Assembly (NCBI RefSeq): GCF_008692785.1
Contig: NZ_VXJV01000009.1
Span: 1-64,000 of the forward strand
Origin: Salmonella enterica subsp. diarizonae
GTDB lineage: Bacteria > Pseudomonadota > Gammaproteobacteria > Enterobacterales > Enterobacteriaceae
DNA: 64,000 nt
Direction: 5' to 3'
Position numbers and translations under genes: made by a program. Shown in pieces: positions 52,715 through 62,942 of this stretch (position 1 is its first letter; each line of letters opens with the position of its first letter). The notes beneath the pieces are model-generated. The model saw only the letters and a list, made by a program, of their open reading frames with translations. It was not told the origin of the DNA and did no database searches.

Positions 52715-52742
52715 GTCATGGTAATAGCGCCTTTACCATGAC
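52715..52742 (+). other. 10-bp perfect stem hairpin before pduX
   Basis: gtcatggtaa and ttaccatgac form a perfect 10-bp stem with an 8-base loop, ending three bases before the pduX ATG. No U-run follows. It may attenuate, stabilise the upstream mRNA, or limit pduX translation, since no clear Shine-Dalgarno is visible for pduX. Confidence 0.6.
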
Positions 52743-52745
52743 ACT

Positions 52746-53648
52746 ATGCGCGCACCCTATTCGTACCTGAAAGGTGATAACGTGGCTGTTGCGCAATGCC
52801 CCGCCTCATGCGGGGAACTTATCCAGGGATGGATTCTGGGCAGTGAGAAACTGATCTCCTGCCCGGTTGACTGGTACAGCACCGTAGCAGTCACGGCTGC
52901 GCCGCCGTTGGTAAACGAGCGCCCATTGTCGCGGGCGATGGTGGAGCGCGTTCTGGCGCACTGGCAGTATCCTGCGCACTGGAGTAACGAGATTCGCGTC
53001 GATGTGCGTTCGTCAATTCCCATTGCCAAAGGCATGGCCAGCAGCACCGCAGATATCGCCGCTACGGCGGTGGCAACGGCGCATCATCTTGGCCATTCGC
53101 TGGATGAAGCTACCCTTGCTCGGCTTTGTGTCTCAATCGAACCTACCGATAGCACTGTTTTTCATCAGTTAACGCTGTTTGATCATAATAATGCGGCCAC
53201 GCAAATCGCCTGCGAGCCACCGCCGCCTCTTGATTTGCTGATGCTGGAAAGCCCGGTCACGCTGCGCACGCAAGATTATCACCGTCTCCCTCGCCAGCAG
53301 AAATTACTAGCAAGTTCAGCAACCTTGCAGCAGGCCTGGAGTCTGGTGCAGGAAGCCTGTATAACGCAAAATCCGCTCCGACTGGGTGAGGCGGCTACGC
53401 TTAGCGCTATCGCCAGCCAGACTCTGCTACCTAAGCCGGGATTTACCGCCCTGCTGTCGCTGGTCGAAGAGTGCGATTTATACGGATTGAATGTGGCGCA
53501 TAGCGGTAGCGTGGTGGGTCTGATGCTGGACCGGAAACGTCATGACATTGCGCGCCTGAAAAGTAAGCTGGCAGAGAAAAAACTTACCCGACACTGGCCA
53601 AAACAACATTTACTCAAGATGGTAACTGGCGGGGTCAAACTGCAGTGA
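52746..53648 (+). CDS. pduX: L-threonine kinase PduX
   Basis: A GHMP-family kinase that makes L-threonine O-3-phosphate, precursor of the aminopropanol arm of cobalamin. It thus links the pdu operon to cob (CobD/CbiB step). The GHMP phosphate-binding loop is SIPIAKGMASSTADIAATA; the C-terminal motif is GLNVAHSGSVVGLM. The start at 52746 gives 300 residues, directly after a strong hairpin. Confidence 0.95.
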   Translation: MRAPYSYLKGDNVAVAQCPASCGELIQGWILGSEKLISCPVDWYSTVAVTAAPPLVNERPLSRAMVERVLAHWQYPAHWSNEIRVDVRSSIPIAKGMASSTADIAATAVATAHHLGHSLDEATLARLCVSIEPTDSTVFHQLTLFDHNNAATQIACEPPPPLDLLMLESPVTLRTQDYHRLPRQQKLLASSATLQQAWSLVQEACITQNPLRLGEAATLSAIASQTLLPKPGFTALLSLVEECDLYGLNVAHSGSVVGLMLDRKRHDIARLKSKLAEKKLTRHWPKQHLLKMVTGGVKLQ

Positions 53649-53681
53649 GAGCCCGATATAAGCTCCCACTGCCGTAGCGCA

Positions 53682-54017
53682 TTATTCGGCTTTTACATCG
53701 GCGTGTTTCATTTCGCCCATCGCTTTCAGCTTTTTGGAAATGTCGCGACGCTCTTTGGAGATTTCGGCATTTTTAATGATGTAGTCATCAACGCGATCTT
53801 CATAGTCGCTTTTCATACTGGCGATGATGCCCTGAATCGCCTCAACGCTCATACCTGGCTTGATGTAGTCGCTCAGGTTGTCCAGCAGCAGCACACGCTT
53901 CTGGTTGTCACGGATCTTCTTCTCAATGTCCTGAATTTCACGCTGCAGTTTATTTTTGCGACGGAACAGACGAACAAACTCCAGCACGTCCTGGAAAGAA
54001 GGCTTGGTTGTTTCCAT
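53682..54017 (-). CDS. tmaR: PTS regulatory polar protein TmaR (YeeX)
   Basis: A short, highly charged helical protein of 111 residues ([40 protein letters not shown]), predicted coiled coil. In E. coli the orthologue clusters at cell poles and controls polar localisation and activity of PTS enzyme I. The start [10 protein letters not shown] is preceded by gggtgtaaaa; more upstream codons are open but lack homology. It is convergent with pduX. Confidence 0.92.
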
Positions 54018-54261
54018 TTTTACACCCCTGATAATGTGAGATTCGGATTCGTTAAGCAACTGCTAGTGGATAAACATTACGTTTATCCCCGTCATACTTC
54101 AAGCCGCCAGAGGAAACACCGTTACGTCGCCGCCTGGGGAAACCTGAACGTTCGGGGATAAAATCGTTGCCAGTAACACTCATTTTATCCTTATATTAGT
54201 ATCATACTCTTAATCTTTGCTGAATCGAAGCAGCAACGAATTCATTCGCCCCATCTGCTTT

Positions 54262-55320
54262 TTATTTGCGCAAAGCCCGGCAGATCAAATGCGAAAGCAG
54301 TTCCAACTGTCGGGCCGTTTCCATACTTAGCCAAACATAGCCGTGGATGGGGGTTTCAGCCACCGCGTCGCCCTGCTGCTCGTTCATTAGCTGCCGCAAC
54401 TCGGCAGCAATATCATTCAGTTTACCAGTGTTTGCCAGTACCGGTTGCGGGTTGCCTTCATACAACGCGTGGGCGATCGTTAACAAGGTTTGCTGCGTCA
54501 TCTGCTGGGTTTCACGCAATGTGTGCGCGTTAAGCATCACAAAATGACTGGCGCGCGTCGCCCAGTGGGCATTGATTTGTAATTCCAGCATACAAACCAG
54601 ATTACGGTTGATGGTCTGAATAGCCTCGAAAATAGATTTTTGTATCCGGGTTTCTTTACTGGCGGGCGTTATCAGCCCACGCATTTTGACGACATCGTTC
54701 AGCAACTGTTGCAAATGTTTATCCAACCGGGGGCGCTCCAGCAAATTCGGCGACAGCGCCGCCTGATACACCCGATTATACGCCGTGACGCAATGCGCCA
54801 GTTGGATGCGCCAGTGCAAAAAGGCGCGCTGGGGCCAGATGCCGGTAAACAACATCGCCAGTAGCGACCCCAAAATCACATCCCCGCCACGCCATAATGC
54901 CGTATCCATATCGCCAGCGGGAGCGCCGACAACAACCGCAAGCGTTATACCTATCAATAGCGCCTGATACGGTTTTTTCCCTAAGGCCAGCCACCCGCAT
55001 AAAAACATCGCTACCGCACACCACACCAGCATCAGCGGTAAGGAAAAGAGTTCCAGGCGTAGCGCCACCAGCCCCAACGCAGCGCCCAGAATCGTACCGC
55101 CTATGCGCTCAAAAGCGCGAGGCACTACATTTCCCCAGAACGAGATGGGCCCCATAATCACCACTAAAGTAATAAGCGGCCATGTGCCTTCGGGAATAGA
55201 AAACAGACGAACCAACAGAAAGGTAAGAATGAACGCCAGAGCAATACGTATACCATGCACGATGCGATAATGACGGTACAACCGTATTTCAAAGGGGCTT
55301 AATGATTTATCGGCACGCAC
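54262..55320 (-). CDS. yeeA: FUSC-family inner membrane protein YeeA
   Basis: A 352-residue membrane protein of the fusaric-acid-resistance/aromatic exporter-like family. The N-terminal half has about six hydrophobic helices (RIALAFILTFLLVRLF; TWPLITLVVIMGPISFWGNV; ALLIGITLAVVVGAPAG). The C-terminal half is a cytoplasmic helical domain. Its substrate is unknown. Confidence 0.9.
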   Translation of the reverse strand: MRADKSLSPFEIRLYRHYRIVHGIRIALAFILTFLLVRLFSIPEGTWPLITLVVIMGPISFWGNVVPRAFERIGGTILGAALGLVALRLELFSLPLMLVWCAVAMFLCGWLALGKKPYQALLIGITLAVVVGAPAGDMDTALWRGGDVILGSLLAMLFTGIWPQRAFLHWRIQLAHCVTAYNRVYQAALSPNLLERPRLDKHLQQLLNDVVKMRGLITPASKETRIQKSIFEAIQTINRNLVCMLELQINAHWATRASHFVMLNAHTLRETQQMTQQTLLTIAHALYEGNPQPVLANTGKLNDIAAELRQLMNEQQGDAVAETPIHGYVWLSMETARQLELLSHLICRALRK

Positions 55321-55438
55321 TCTTACACTCCTTACGGGAATGGCAAAAAATGCATTGTACCTGCTTTATAGCAAAAATAGCGCACAGGCGGACGGAACAA
55401 ATTATCCGTCCGCTATTTTCAGGTTGAAAACAAATCGA

Positions 55439-55906
55439 TCACTTCCGCCGTACCGGAATATACATTTCAATATCCCAGTACCCGTCTTCGGCGCCGTTAT
55501 TCAGATAGGTTTCAAAACAGGGCGCAGAGGCTATCTGATAAGCGTTGTCCTGTAGCAACGCGTCAAAAAACTGATACCACGGCGTCGCAAAGTCGTCATT
55601 TTCGACACGTGCGACAGCCGTTGCGTATTCGCCGCCTTCGATTTCAGTCACGATCGCGCCTTCGCTATTGTCCGGCAGGACAAAATTTTCCGCTACGGAA
55701 ACAACGGTATCGCAGCGGAGTTTTTCCGCAGGCACTTCATCCGGATTATCGTAGTAAACGGCTATCCATTCGATCGGGACGATTTGATTTCCGTCTACCC
55801 ACATCATCAGTTGTTCAAAACCCTGCTTTATGGTTTGTTCCCATGGGCCGACCATATGGAAACCGGCTATCTTACGTTTTTGTTCCTGCCTGATTTCGTA
55901 ATCCAT
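55439..55906 (-). CDS. sbmC: DNA gyrase inhibitor SbmC (GyrI)
   Basis: A GyrI-like effector-binding-fold protein of 155 residues that counteracts gyrase poisons such as microcin B17. It starts [20 protein letters not shown] and includes [21 protein letters not shown] perfect LexA-box core lies 19 bp upstream, consistent with SOS induction as in E. coli. Confidence 0.93.
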   Translation of the reverse strand: MDYEIRQEQKRKIAGFHMVGPWEQTIKQGFEQLMMWVDGNQIVPIEWIAVYYDNPDEVPAEKLRCDTVVSVAENFVLPDNSEGAIVTEIEGGEYATAVARVENDDFATPWYQFFDALLQDNAYQIASAPCFETYLNNGAEDGYWDIEMYIPVRRK

Positions 55907-55924
55907 GCTGCCTCCACCATTACA

Positions 55925-55940
55925 CTGTATTTATATACAG
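55925..55940. promoter_or_regulatory. LexA (SOS) box upstream of sbmC
   Basis: ctgtatttatatacag matches CTGT-N8-ACAG exactly, within the larger inverted repeat ttacactg...cagtgtaa. Its position just upstream of the sbmC start fits SOS repression. Confidence 0.88.
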
Positions 55941-56050
55941 TGTAATTTTTAACTTTCAACGCCACAAGGATAACGTGATTATTATGTGAGCAGACTCGCA
56001 CTCCTCCCTTTGCAAGCAGGAGTTTGAGGCGCATGGCGTGTGACAACGGC

Positions 56051-57223
56051 TTACGCTTTATGCTGAAAATAGTCGCTCAGACGAGAGAACATACCGCCTT
56101 TGCCCACCGATTCCAGAGTGACCAGCGGCCACTGGGCGACCAGTTTATCTCGATCGTAGAGCTCTATTTCACCTACCTGTTGATGAGCGGCGATTGGCGC
56201 CTCCAGCTCTTTTCTATCCAGCACATATTTTGCTTTGATATGCGGAATTTCCGCTTTAGGCAGTACCATCCAGAAGTCCTGTTCCGTACCCAGCACAATC
56301 TTTTCTTTGTCTCCGTACCAGATCCGCTCGCTGCCCACTTTTTTGCCGCTGTGCAAAATCTGCACCGTTGCAAAGTTTTGCTGGCCCCACTGCAACAGTT
56401 TTCGCGCCTGTTCCTCACGGCCTTTCGAACTTTTCGCCCCCATCACGACGGCGATGAGTCGACGCTGTCCGTCCACCGCCGATGCGATAAGATTAAATCC
56501 CGCCCCCGATGTGTGTCCGGTTTTAAGCCCATCGATATGCATTGTCTTATCCCACAACAAGCCGTTGCGGTTCTGCTGCGTGATGCCGTTCCAGGTCAGG
56601 CTCTTCTCGCTGTACATGTGATAAAATTCAGGTTCGCCGTGAATAATCGCCCGGGAGAGTACGGCCAGGTCATACGCGGAACTATGTTGCCCCGGCGCAT
56701 CCAGTCCGTGGACGGTTTCAAAATGGGTATCCTGTAAGTTAAGTTTTTTCACATAGCTGTTCATCATCGCCACAAACTGTGGCTGCCCGCCCGCGATATA
56801 ATCCGCCAGCGCCACACAGGCATCGTTACCGGAATCCACAATTAAGCCACGGCTTAAATCACGTACCGACACGCGATCCCCTTCTTTTAAAAACATCAAC
56901 GAGGAGCCGACAAAAACCGGATTATCCTTCGCCCAGGCGTCGCGCCCAACGGTGACGATATCGTCAGGACTGATACGATGACTATCGATGGCGCGATCGA
57001 CGACGTAGCCCGTCATTAGCTTGGTGAGGCTGGCGGGATTGCGTTGCTGGTGTTCATTACCGGCGGTAAGAACCTGTCCCGTAGTGTAATCCATCAACAC
57101 CCAGGCGCCTGCATCAATGGCTGGCGGTTGGGGAGCAAAACTTACGGTATCAGCCGCAAGCGCAGGAGAAAGGTGCATCGCAAATAAAGAAGCGGCAATA
57201 AACAAACGGCGTTTCAACAGCAT
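56051..57223 (-). CDS. dacD: D-alanyl-D-alanine carboxypeptidase DacD (PBP6b)
   Basis: A low-molecular-weight penicillin-binding protein that trims pentapeptides in the periplasm. A signal peptide (LLKRRLFIAASLFAMHLSPA, cleaved after ALAA) is followed by the SxxK motif in PASLTKLMTGY, SGN in IVDSGNDACVA and KTG in DGLKTGHTSGAG. A C-terminal amphipathic anchor (GGMFSRLSDYFQHKA) ends it. The start MLLKRR gives 390 residues. Confidence 0.96.
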   Translation of the reverse strand: MLLKRRLFIAASLFAMHLSPALAADTVSFAPQPPAIDAGAWVLMDYTTGQVLTAGNEHQQRNPASLTKLMTGYVVDRAIDSHRISPDDIVTVGRDAWAKDNPVFVGSSLMFLKEGDRVSVRDLSRGLIVDSGNDACVALADYIAGGQPQFVAMMNSYVKKLNLQDTHFETVHGLDAPGQHSSAYDLAVLSRAIIHGEPEFYHMYSEKSLTWNGITQQNRNGLLWDKTMHIDGLKTGHTSGAGFNLIASAVDGQRRLIAVVMGAKSSKGREEQARKLLQWGQQNFATVQILHSGKKVGSERIWYGDKEKIVLGTEQDFWMVLPKAEIPHIKAKYVLDRKELEAPIAAHQQVGEIELYDRDKLVAQWPLVTLESVGKGGMFSRLSDYFQHKA

Positions 57224-57290
57224 GTCCTCAGGATTGTCTCTATTTGCCGTTCTTTTTACGGAAGTTCGGTTAAACAAACATGGATAAATT

Positions 57291-57324
57291 GCAAGAAAAT
57301 GTGACACAAGGCACATTTTCTTGC
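57291..57324 (-). terminator. Terminator after phsC
   Basis: A perfect 13-bp stem (gcaagaaaatgtg/cacattttcttgc) with an 8-base loop lies 23 bp past the phsC stop on the minus strand, followed by AATTTATCC. It probably ends the phs operon and separates it from dacD. Confidence 0.7.
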
Positions 57325-57346
57325 TTAATTTATTTTATGAATACGG

Positions 57347-58111
57347 TCAGACGGCGGGCTTATCCCCACGCGGCGCGGTACGATGACGGTGATAGCCGTC
57401 AACCATACTACGGAAGATTTGTCCCGGCGTGTCGCCTAGTGTACACAGATAGAGATGTGCGCAAATAAACAGTAAGCCGATGATAGCAAGCGCCATATGC
57501 AGCACCAGCATCACTGGGCCCAGACCCGCAACCTGCGGATAGAGACACAATAGACCTGTGATGATTAATAGCGGCACCAGCGCGTACATAATCGCCAGAT
57601 ATGCCAGTTGTTGCAGTGGATTAAACTTATTCTGCTCTGTTGCGGCAAACGGATGCGCCTCCCCTTTCATGATGCCAAAAAGGTAAAAACGCGTCTGACG
57701 TATGCAGCGCGTCACCAGTCCGGAAAAATTTACCCGATAGTGACGCCCGTTACCTGTGGTGAGGTTGATCAGCACAAACCCAACCCAGAAGGCCAGTAAG
57801 GCAAAACCACACCAGGTATGCACCTGTACCATTAGCGCTACAGGGCCGAGAGAAAAATGACCAAATAAACCGCTTAACAGTAACAAAACGAACAGTAACG
57901 CATTTCCCCAATGCCAACGGCGAATCGCTAGCGAGTAGAGATAGTCACGATGCTCTTCGCCGCCCGCCGTTTTTGGCGCCAGCATCCGGCGCAATAACGC
58001 ATGGATAATCAGCCCGACAAGCATGAGCAGCACCACGACGCCTGCGTAAATTAACCACAGCGGCCAATAATCCGGTGCATAGTGTAGTTCCGCTCCCCAG
58101 ATAGTATTCAT
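57347..58111 (-). CDS. phsC: Thiosulfate reductase cytochrome b subunit PhsC
   Basis: The membrane anchor passing electrons from menaquinol to PhsB/PhsA. It has about five hydrophobic helices ([60 protein letters not shown]) and haem-ligand histidines in [10 protein letters not shown] and [10 protein letters not shown]. It has 254 residues and overlaps phsB (ATGA). Confidence 0.95.
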   Translation of the reverse strand: MNTIWGAELHYAPDYWPLWLIYAGVVVLLMLVGLIIHALLRRMLAPKTAGGEEHRDYLYSLAIRRWHWGNALLFVLLLLSGLFGHFSLGPVALMVQVHTWCGFALLAFWVGFVLINLTTGNGRHYRVNFSGLVTRCIRQTRFYLFGIMKGEAHPFAATEQNKFNPLQQLAYLAIMYALVPLLIITGLLCLYPQVAGLGPVMLVLHMALAIIGLLFICAHLYLCTLGDTPGQIFRSMVDGYHRHRTAPRGDKPAV

Positions 58112-58686
58112 GCTTTACCCTCCTGATGGACTTCTTTACGACGGTACAGACTGACTGCGCCGCTACGCGCCTCCTGCTGGCGGTAGACCTCTTTCTGACC
58201 GACCCAGCGCTGGATCTCGCTCTCATCCAGTCTGCCGAATTTCAGCGCGTCCGTTGGGCAAACGGATACGCACGCCGGAGACTGGCCAGCCGCCAGCCGC
58301 GTATCGGCACAGAAGTTACACTTGTCGGCGACGCCGGTTTGCGGATTCAGATAGCGCACATGGAAAGGACACGCGGCAACACAGTAATCGCAGCCAATAC
58401 AGCGCGATTTATCAACCTGCACGATCCCGTTTTCATCACGATATGACGCTCCGGTAGGACAAACGCTGACACACGGCGCATTGTCACAGTGCTGACAGGA
58501 GACACGGACAAATTGAAAATGGGTTAGTGCGTCGGATGCCTGTTCAGGGGCGCGAATTTGTACCTGTACGCGGCTAAATCCCTCAGGTACGTCATTAAGC
58601 ACTTTGCAGGCAACGGTACACGCCTGGCAGCCGATACAACGTTTTTCATCATGCAGCATGACGTACTGATTCGTTAAATGATTCAT
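58108..58686 (-). CDS. phsB: Thiosulfate reductase electron-transfer subunit PhsB
   Basis: A four-cluster ferredoxin-type subunit carrying electrons from PhsC to PhsA. The cysteine motifs are [52 protein letters not shown] and [20 protein letters not shown]. The start MNHLTNQ gives 192 residues. No signal peptide is present, as it is co-exported with PhsA. Confidence 0.96.
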   Translation of the reverse strand: MNHLTNQYVMLHDEKRCIGCQACTVACKVLNDVPEGFSRVQVQIRAPEQASDALTHFQFVRVSCQHCDNAPCVSVCPTGASYRDENGIVQVDKSRCIGCDYCVAACPFHVRYLNPQTGVADKCNFCADTRLAAGQSPACVSVCPTDALKFGRLDESEIQRWVGQKEVYRQQEARSGAVSLYRRKEVHQEGKA

Positions 58687-58700
58687 GGTTCCCTCCTCCC

Positions 58701-60977
58701 TCATGCCCGGCTCAGCGTCACGCCTGCGGTATGCACTACCGTACCGGATACCGGGCTCGTCACGTGCGGCAGTAAATTGCCGCAGTGGATGCCGTGTGTC
58801 GTCGCCGCTGTTTTGGCCCCGGCTTTCGCGCCAAATCCCATATAGACGAATAGCGTGTCCGGACGGATGCCGGGCGTCACCAGCGCCTTACCTTTCTCTT
58901 TACCCGTGGCATTTTCCAGCCAGATCTCATCGCCGGTCTTAATGCCTTTTTCTTGTGCCGTTTGCGGATGGACCCAAACCGCGTTATCCCACATCAGCTC
59001 GCTGAGTAAAGGTACGTACTGCGTCGCGCCATTAGTATGAACGGCCACCTTGCCCTGAATGAAGTAAAGCTCATTCTCTTTTTTGAGCGCAAAATCACGA
59101 ACGCGCGGAACGCCGTAGCCTGGGAGCAATTCCTCCAGGGTTGCGGAATAAAGTTCGATTTTACCGGAGGGAGACTTGAAGCGAAGCTGTTCGCCATAGG
59201 TGTTATCGCTGTCCGTCGCAGTAGCGCCGGGATAACGCGCCGTAAACTGGCGAACGGATTCCGGTTCGCGTAATAGCAGCGGGATGCCCCATTCGAGATA
59301 CCCTGTCTGTCGCAGTTCCTTCGCTAAGGCATGGTCGCCGTTCAACTGATAGAGTTGGCGCGTCTGCATATCCTGCCAGGGATAGTACTGCCCTAATCCT
59401 AACTGCTCGCCAAGTTCTTTCCAGATTTGCCAACTCGGACGCGCCTCGCCAATCGGATCTACGACCTGTTGGCGTAGAGCGTAAGCCGGGTGCAGCCCCG
59501 ACATATCCGATATCTCTTCGTCCCGTTCGAGATAAGTGCATTCCGGCAGCAGATAGTCGGCATACGCCGCGCTCTCACTCAAATAGACATCGCAGCTAAC
59601 CACCAGATCCAGTTGCTCAGCGGTTTTTACCAGGTCCGGACGACAGGTGACGGTCTGGAAAGGATTATGCCGCGACATAATCCACGCCTTTATCGGGTAA
59701 GGCTTCCGGGTTAACGCCGCGTCAATAATGCTTTGCACCACGCCGCCACCAGCGGCGATATATTTAAACTGCGGTGCGACCAGGTCGATTCGTTGCGCCG
59801 TCGGTTTCGGCATATTTTTAATGTTGAGTTTCGCCAGCGTGGGCGCGACCTTTTCCCCCGCCAGTTTGTTGTAAACCGACGCGCCTTTTTTCTGATATAG
59901 CCCGCCTTCGCGCTCAATATTACCGAGCAGTACATTAAGCGTAAAAATCATACGCCGCATATCGATCTCTTCCTGCGAGAACGTCGCGCGATGACCAGGA
60001 CTGACAATAGCATGAGGCGCGCAGGCGGCCAGTTCGCGTGTCACCCGGACAATGACGTCGGCAGGGACATCGGCCTGCGCAGCGGCCCATTCCGGCGTCG
60101 TCTCTTTTACCGCCTGTGCTAACTGTTCAAATCCGCTGGTATAACGCTCAACAAAAGACGCATCGTAGAGCTGTTCGTCAATCATGACGTGGCACATCGC
60201 CAGCAGAACCGCTAAATCACCGCCGGGACGAATAGCGTGCCACTCATCCGCCTTGCTGGAAAATATCGACAGACGCGGATCGAAGCTGACCATTTTGGCC
60301 CCCTTCTCCTGCGCGGTCATTAATTCATGGGTATCCGCAACTTCAATGCCTTCATACAAATTGTGACCAAACGAAACCAGATAGCGCGTGTTAGCGATAT
60401 CCATCGCCAGATCGCCGCCCATCATCACTTTTGCCGCGATGGCTTTCCCGGCAGGGCATGTTGAGGCATGAGTAAAGGTATTAGGCGAACCAAAGGCAGT
60501 AGCCAGATGGAAAAGATGGCTGGAGAGCGAGCCCGATTTGGAAGAGAAAACCACGCTCTCGGGGCCATGCTGCGCTTTGATGGCATTCATTTTCGTCGCG
60601 ATTTCCTGGTAAGCCTGTTGCCAGCTAATCACCTGCCATTCACCGCCGCCGCGCGGTCCGGTGCGTTTCATGGGTTTCACAATCCGTTGCGGGTCATTGA
60701 CCAGGCTGACGCCGCTTCCGCCCCTGGCGCATACGCGCGTCCCCTGCTGCGGCGCAGAAGGATTACCCTGAATAAAAACGGTCTTGTTATTGACTACCTG
60801 CGCCTGAATAGGGCAACGAAAAGAACACATTTCGCACAAACTTGGCGTTAGCGTGGTTTTACCGTTAATATCGGCAATCGGATTGCGCGCCAGCGCCCCG
60901 GGCGGAAAAGCGCCCAGCGCGCAGGCAGAGCAGCCGATGCCTACCCCCTGCAAAAAAGAACGACGACTAATGCTCAT
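58701..60977 (-). CDS. phsA: Thiosulfate reductase molybdopterin subunit PhsA
   Basis: The catalytic periplasmic subunit reducing thiosulfate to sulfite and H2S. The Tat signal [20 protein letters not shown] is at the N-terminus. A 4Fe-4S motif follows ([18 protein letters not shown]), then the Mo-ligand Cys in [13 protein letters not shown], and a C-terminal MGD-binding domain. At 758 residues it matches the known length. The upstream neighbour in S. Typhimurium is sopA, absent here. Confidence 0.96.
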   Translation of the reverse strand: MSISRRSFLQGVGIGCSACALGAFPPGALARNPIADINGKTTLTPSLCEMCSFRCPIQAQVVNNKTVFIQGNPSAPQQGTRVCARGGSGVSLVNDPQRIVKPMKRTGPRGGGEWQVISWQQAYQEIATKMNAIKAQHGPESVVFSSKSGSLSSHLFHLATAFGSPNTFTHASTCPAGKAIAAKVMMGGDLAMDIANTRYLVSFGHNLYEGIEVADTHELMTAQEKGAKMVSFDPRLSIFSSKADEWHAIRPGGDLAVLLAMCHVMIDEQLYDASFVERYTSGFEQLAQAVKETTPEWAAAQADVPADVIVRVTRELAACAPHAIVSPGHRATFSQEEIDMRRMIFTLNVLLGNIEREGGLYQKKGASVYNKLAGEKVAPTLAKLNIKNMPKPTAQRIDLVAPQFKYIAAGGGVVQSIIDAALTRKPYPIKAWIMSRHNPFQTVTCRPDLVKTAEQLDLVVSCDVYLSESAAYADYLLPECTYLERDEEISDMSGLHPAYALRQQVVDPIGEARPSWQIWKELGEQLGLGQYYPWQDMQTRQLYQLNGDHALAKELRQTGYLEWGIPLLLREPESVRQFTARYPGATATDSDNTYGEQLRFKSPSGKIELYSATLEELLPGYGVPRVRDFALKKENELYFIQGKVAVHTNGATQYVPLLSELMWDNAVWVHPQTAQEKGIKTGDEIWLENATGKEKGKALVTPGIRPDTLFVYMGFGAKAGAKTAATTHGIHCGNLLPHVTSPVSGTVVHTAGVTLSRA

Positions 60978-61378
60978 ATAACCTCCTGTTATTAGATATA
61001 GCTGAAGATTATATTTAATTTGTATTATGAAATTTCGGCTTTACTCACAATTTGAAACAGTTGTTAAAATGAACATATGAATACATAAAACCTTTTGTTT
61101 TATAAAGATTTTATATTTTCTGAACACGCACATTGAATGTAATTAAATAATCACAAGAATTATCAAACAACCTACTGTTAATTATAAGAATGATACAACT
61201 CCAATAACACGTAATAACATTTTAAAAAAGACGATTAATTCCAGTAATTCTCCCGTGGCGTTTTTACTGACGACATTCTTCATACACTCCCGCAATCTTC
61301 ACATGCCGTGCTGATTAGCATGGCGATTTTTGGTACTCTTACTACAGCGCTAAAATTGATACCGGATATCATCACCCC
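60978..61378. other. phsA-sbcB intergenic region (sopA absent)
   Basis: A 401-bp AT-rich region with promoters for phsA (left) and sbcB (right). No sopA sequence is recognisable. A GC-rich hairpin (gccgtgct-gatt-agcatggc, 61305-61324) followed by gatttttgg looks like a rightward terminator although no upstream plus-strand gene exists now. Confidence 0.65.
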
Positions 61379-62803
61379 ATGACTGACGATAAGCAGCAAC
61401 CTACCTTTTTATTTCACGATTACGAAACCTTCGGTACGCATCCGGCCCTCGACAGACCTGCGCAATTCGCTGCGCTCCGTACGGATAACGACTTCAACGT
61501 TATTGGCGAGCCGGAAGTGTTTTACTGCAAACCCGCCGATGATTATCTGCCGCAGCCCGGCGCGGTGCTGATTACCGGCATCACACCGCAGGAAGCGCGT
61601 GAGAAAGGAGAGAACGAAGCCGCTTTCGCCAGACGCATTCATGCGCTGTTTACCGTTCCTAAAACCTGCGTTGTAGGCTACAACAATGTGCGTTTTGACG
61701 ATGAAGTCACACGCAATATTTTTTATCGCAACTTTTACGATCCCTACGCCTGGAGCTGGCAGCATGATAATTCACGTTGGGATCTATTGGATGTCATGCG
61801 CGCCTGTTATGCGCTGCGCCCGGAGGGAATTAACTGGCCGGAAAACGACGACGGCCTGCCCAGCTTTCGTCTGGAACATTTAACCCAGGCGAACGGTATC
61901 GAACACAGCAACGCTCACGATGCGATGGCGGATGTCTACGCCACTATTGCGATGGCGCAACGGGTGAAAACACGCCAGCCGCGGCTGTTTGATTATCTTT
62001 ATAGCCACCGCAGTAAACATAAACTGGCGGCGCTGATTGACGTTCCGCAAATGAAGCCGCTGGTGCATGTCTCCGGCATGTTTGGCGCGTGGCGCGGTAA
62101 TACAAGCTGGGTCGCGCCGCTGGCGTGGCATCCTGAAAACCGTAACGCGGTGATCATGGTCGATTTAGCAGGCGATATTTCCCCTCTTCTTGAGCTGGAC
62201 AGCGATACCCTTCGCGAGCGGCTTTATACGGCCAAAGCCGATCTTGGCGATCACGCCGCAGTGCCGGTAAAGCTGGTGCATATCAATAAATGTCCGGTAC
62301 TGGCACCGGCGAATACCTTGCGCCCGGAGGATGCCGACCGGCTGGGAATTCATCGCCAGCACTGCCTGGATAACCTGAAAGTGCTGCGTGAAAACCCGCA
62401 GGTCCGCGACAAAGTGGTGGCTATTTTCGCCGAAGCCGAACCTTTTGCCGCCTCGGATAATGTTGATGCCCAGCTCTATGATGGTTTTTTCAGCGATGCC
62501 GATCGCGCAGCCATGAAAATCGTACTCGAAACCGAACCACGTAACCTGCCCGCGCTGGATATTACCTTTGTCGATAAGCGCATTGAGAAGCTACTGTTTA
62601 ATTACCGCGCGCGCAATTTTCCCGGTACGCTGGATGACGCAGAGCAGCAGCGCTGGCTGGCGCATCGCCGTCAGGTGCTGACGCCGGAGTTTTTACAACA
62701 GTATGCCAACGAATTGCAGATGCTTTCTCAGCAGTATGCGGAAGATAAAACGAAGCTGGGGTTACTGAAATCACTGTGGCAGTATGCAACTGAGATCGTG
62801 TAA
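61379..62803 (+). CDS. sbcB: Exodeoxyribonuclease I SbcB
   Basis: A 3'-5' single-strand DNA exonuclease in recombination and mismatch repair. The DEDDh motifs are FHDYETFGTHP (Asp, Glu), NNVRFDDEVTRN (Asp) and HSNAHDAMADVYAT (His, Asp). The SH3-like and C-terminal helical domains follow. It has 474 residues, close to the E. coli protein. Confidence 0.96.
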   Translation: MTDDKQQPTFLFHDYETFGTHPALDRPAQFAALRTDNDFNVIGEPEVFYCKPADDYLPQPGAVLITGITPQEAREKGENEAAFARRIHALFTVPKTCVVGYNNVRFDDEVTRNIFYRNFYDPYAWSWQHDNSRWDLLDVMRACYALRPEGINWPENDDGLPSFRLEHLTQANGIEHSNAHDAMADVYATIAMAQRVKTRQPRLFDYLYSHRSKHKLAALIDVPQMKPLVHVSGMFGAWRGNTSWVAPLAWHPENRNAVIMVDLAGDISPLLELDSDTLRERLYTAKADLGDHAAVPVKLVHINKCPVLAPANTLRPEDADRLGIHRQHCLDNLKVLRENPQVRDKVVAIFAEAEPFAASDNVDAQLYDGFFSDADRAAMKIVLETEPRNLPALDITFVDKRIEKLLFNYRARNFPGTLDDAEQQRWLAHRRQVLTPEFLQQYANELQMLSQQYAEDKTKLGLLKSLWQYATEIV

Positions 62804-62811
62804 TTGACCAA

Positions 62812-62872
62812 TGCCTGATGGCGCTGCGCTTATCAGGCCTACAGGGCCAGCGTTTACGCCACCATCCGGCAA
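62812..62872. repeat. REP/BIME pair
   Basis: Two REP-like units in opposite orientation: tgcctgatggcg with cttatcaggcctac, then cgtttacgccaccatccggc. They lie just after sbcB. Confidence 0.7.
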
Positions 62873-62892
62873 ACGTGGTGGATGACAGAGAA

Positions 62893-62919
62893 AAAACCGG
62901 AGGCAGTGCCTCCGGTTTT
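62893..62919. terminator. Bidirectional terminator between sbcB and plaP
   Basis: aaaaccggaggca and tgcctccggtttt form a perfect stem around a one-base loop, flanked by A and T runs, and serve the convergent sbcB and plaP genes. Confidence 0.85.
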
Positions 62920-62942
62920 GCTATTGTCGATAATACGCGCGA

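Noticed and set aside
56024..56737. 237-codon plus-strand frame
   Set aside because: Antisense shadow of dacD, whose catalytic motifs and signal peptide are clear.
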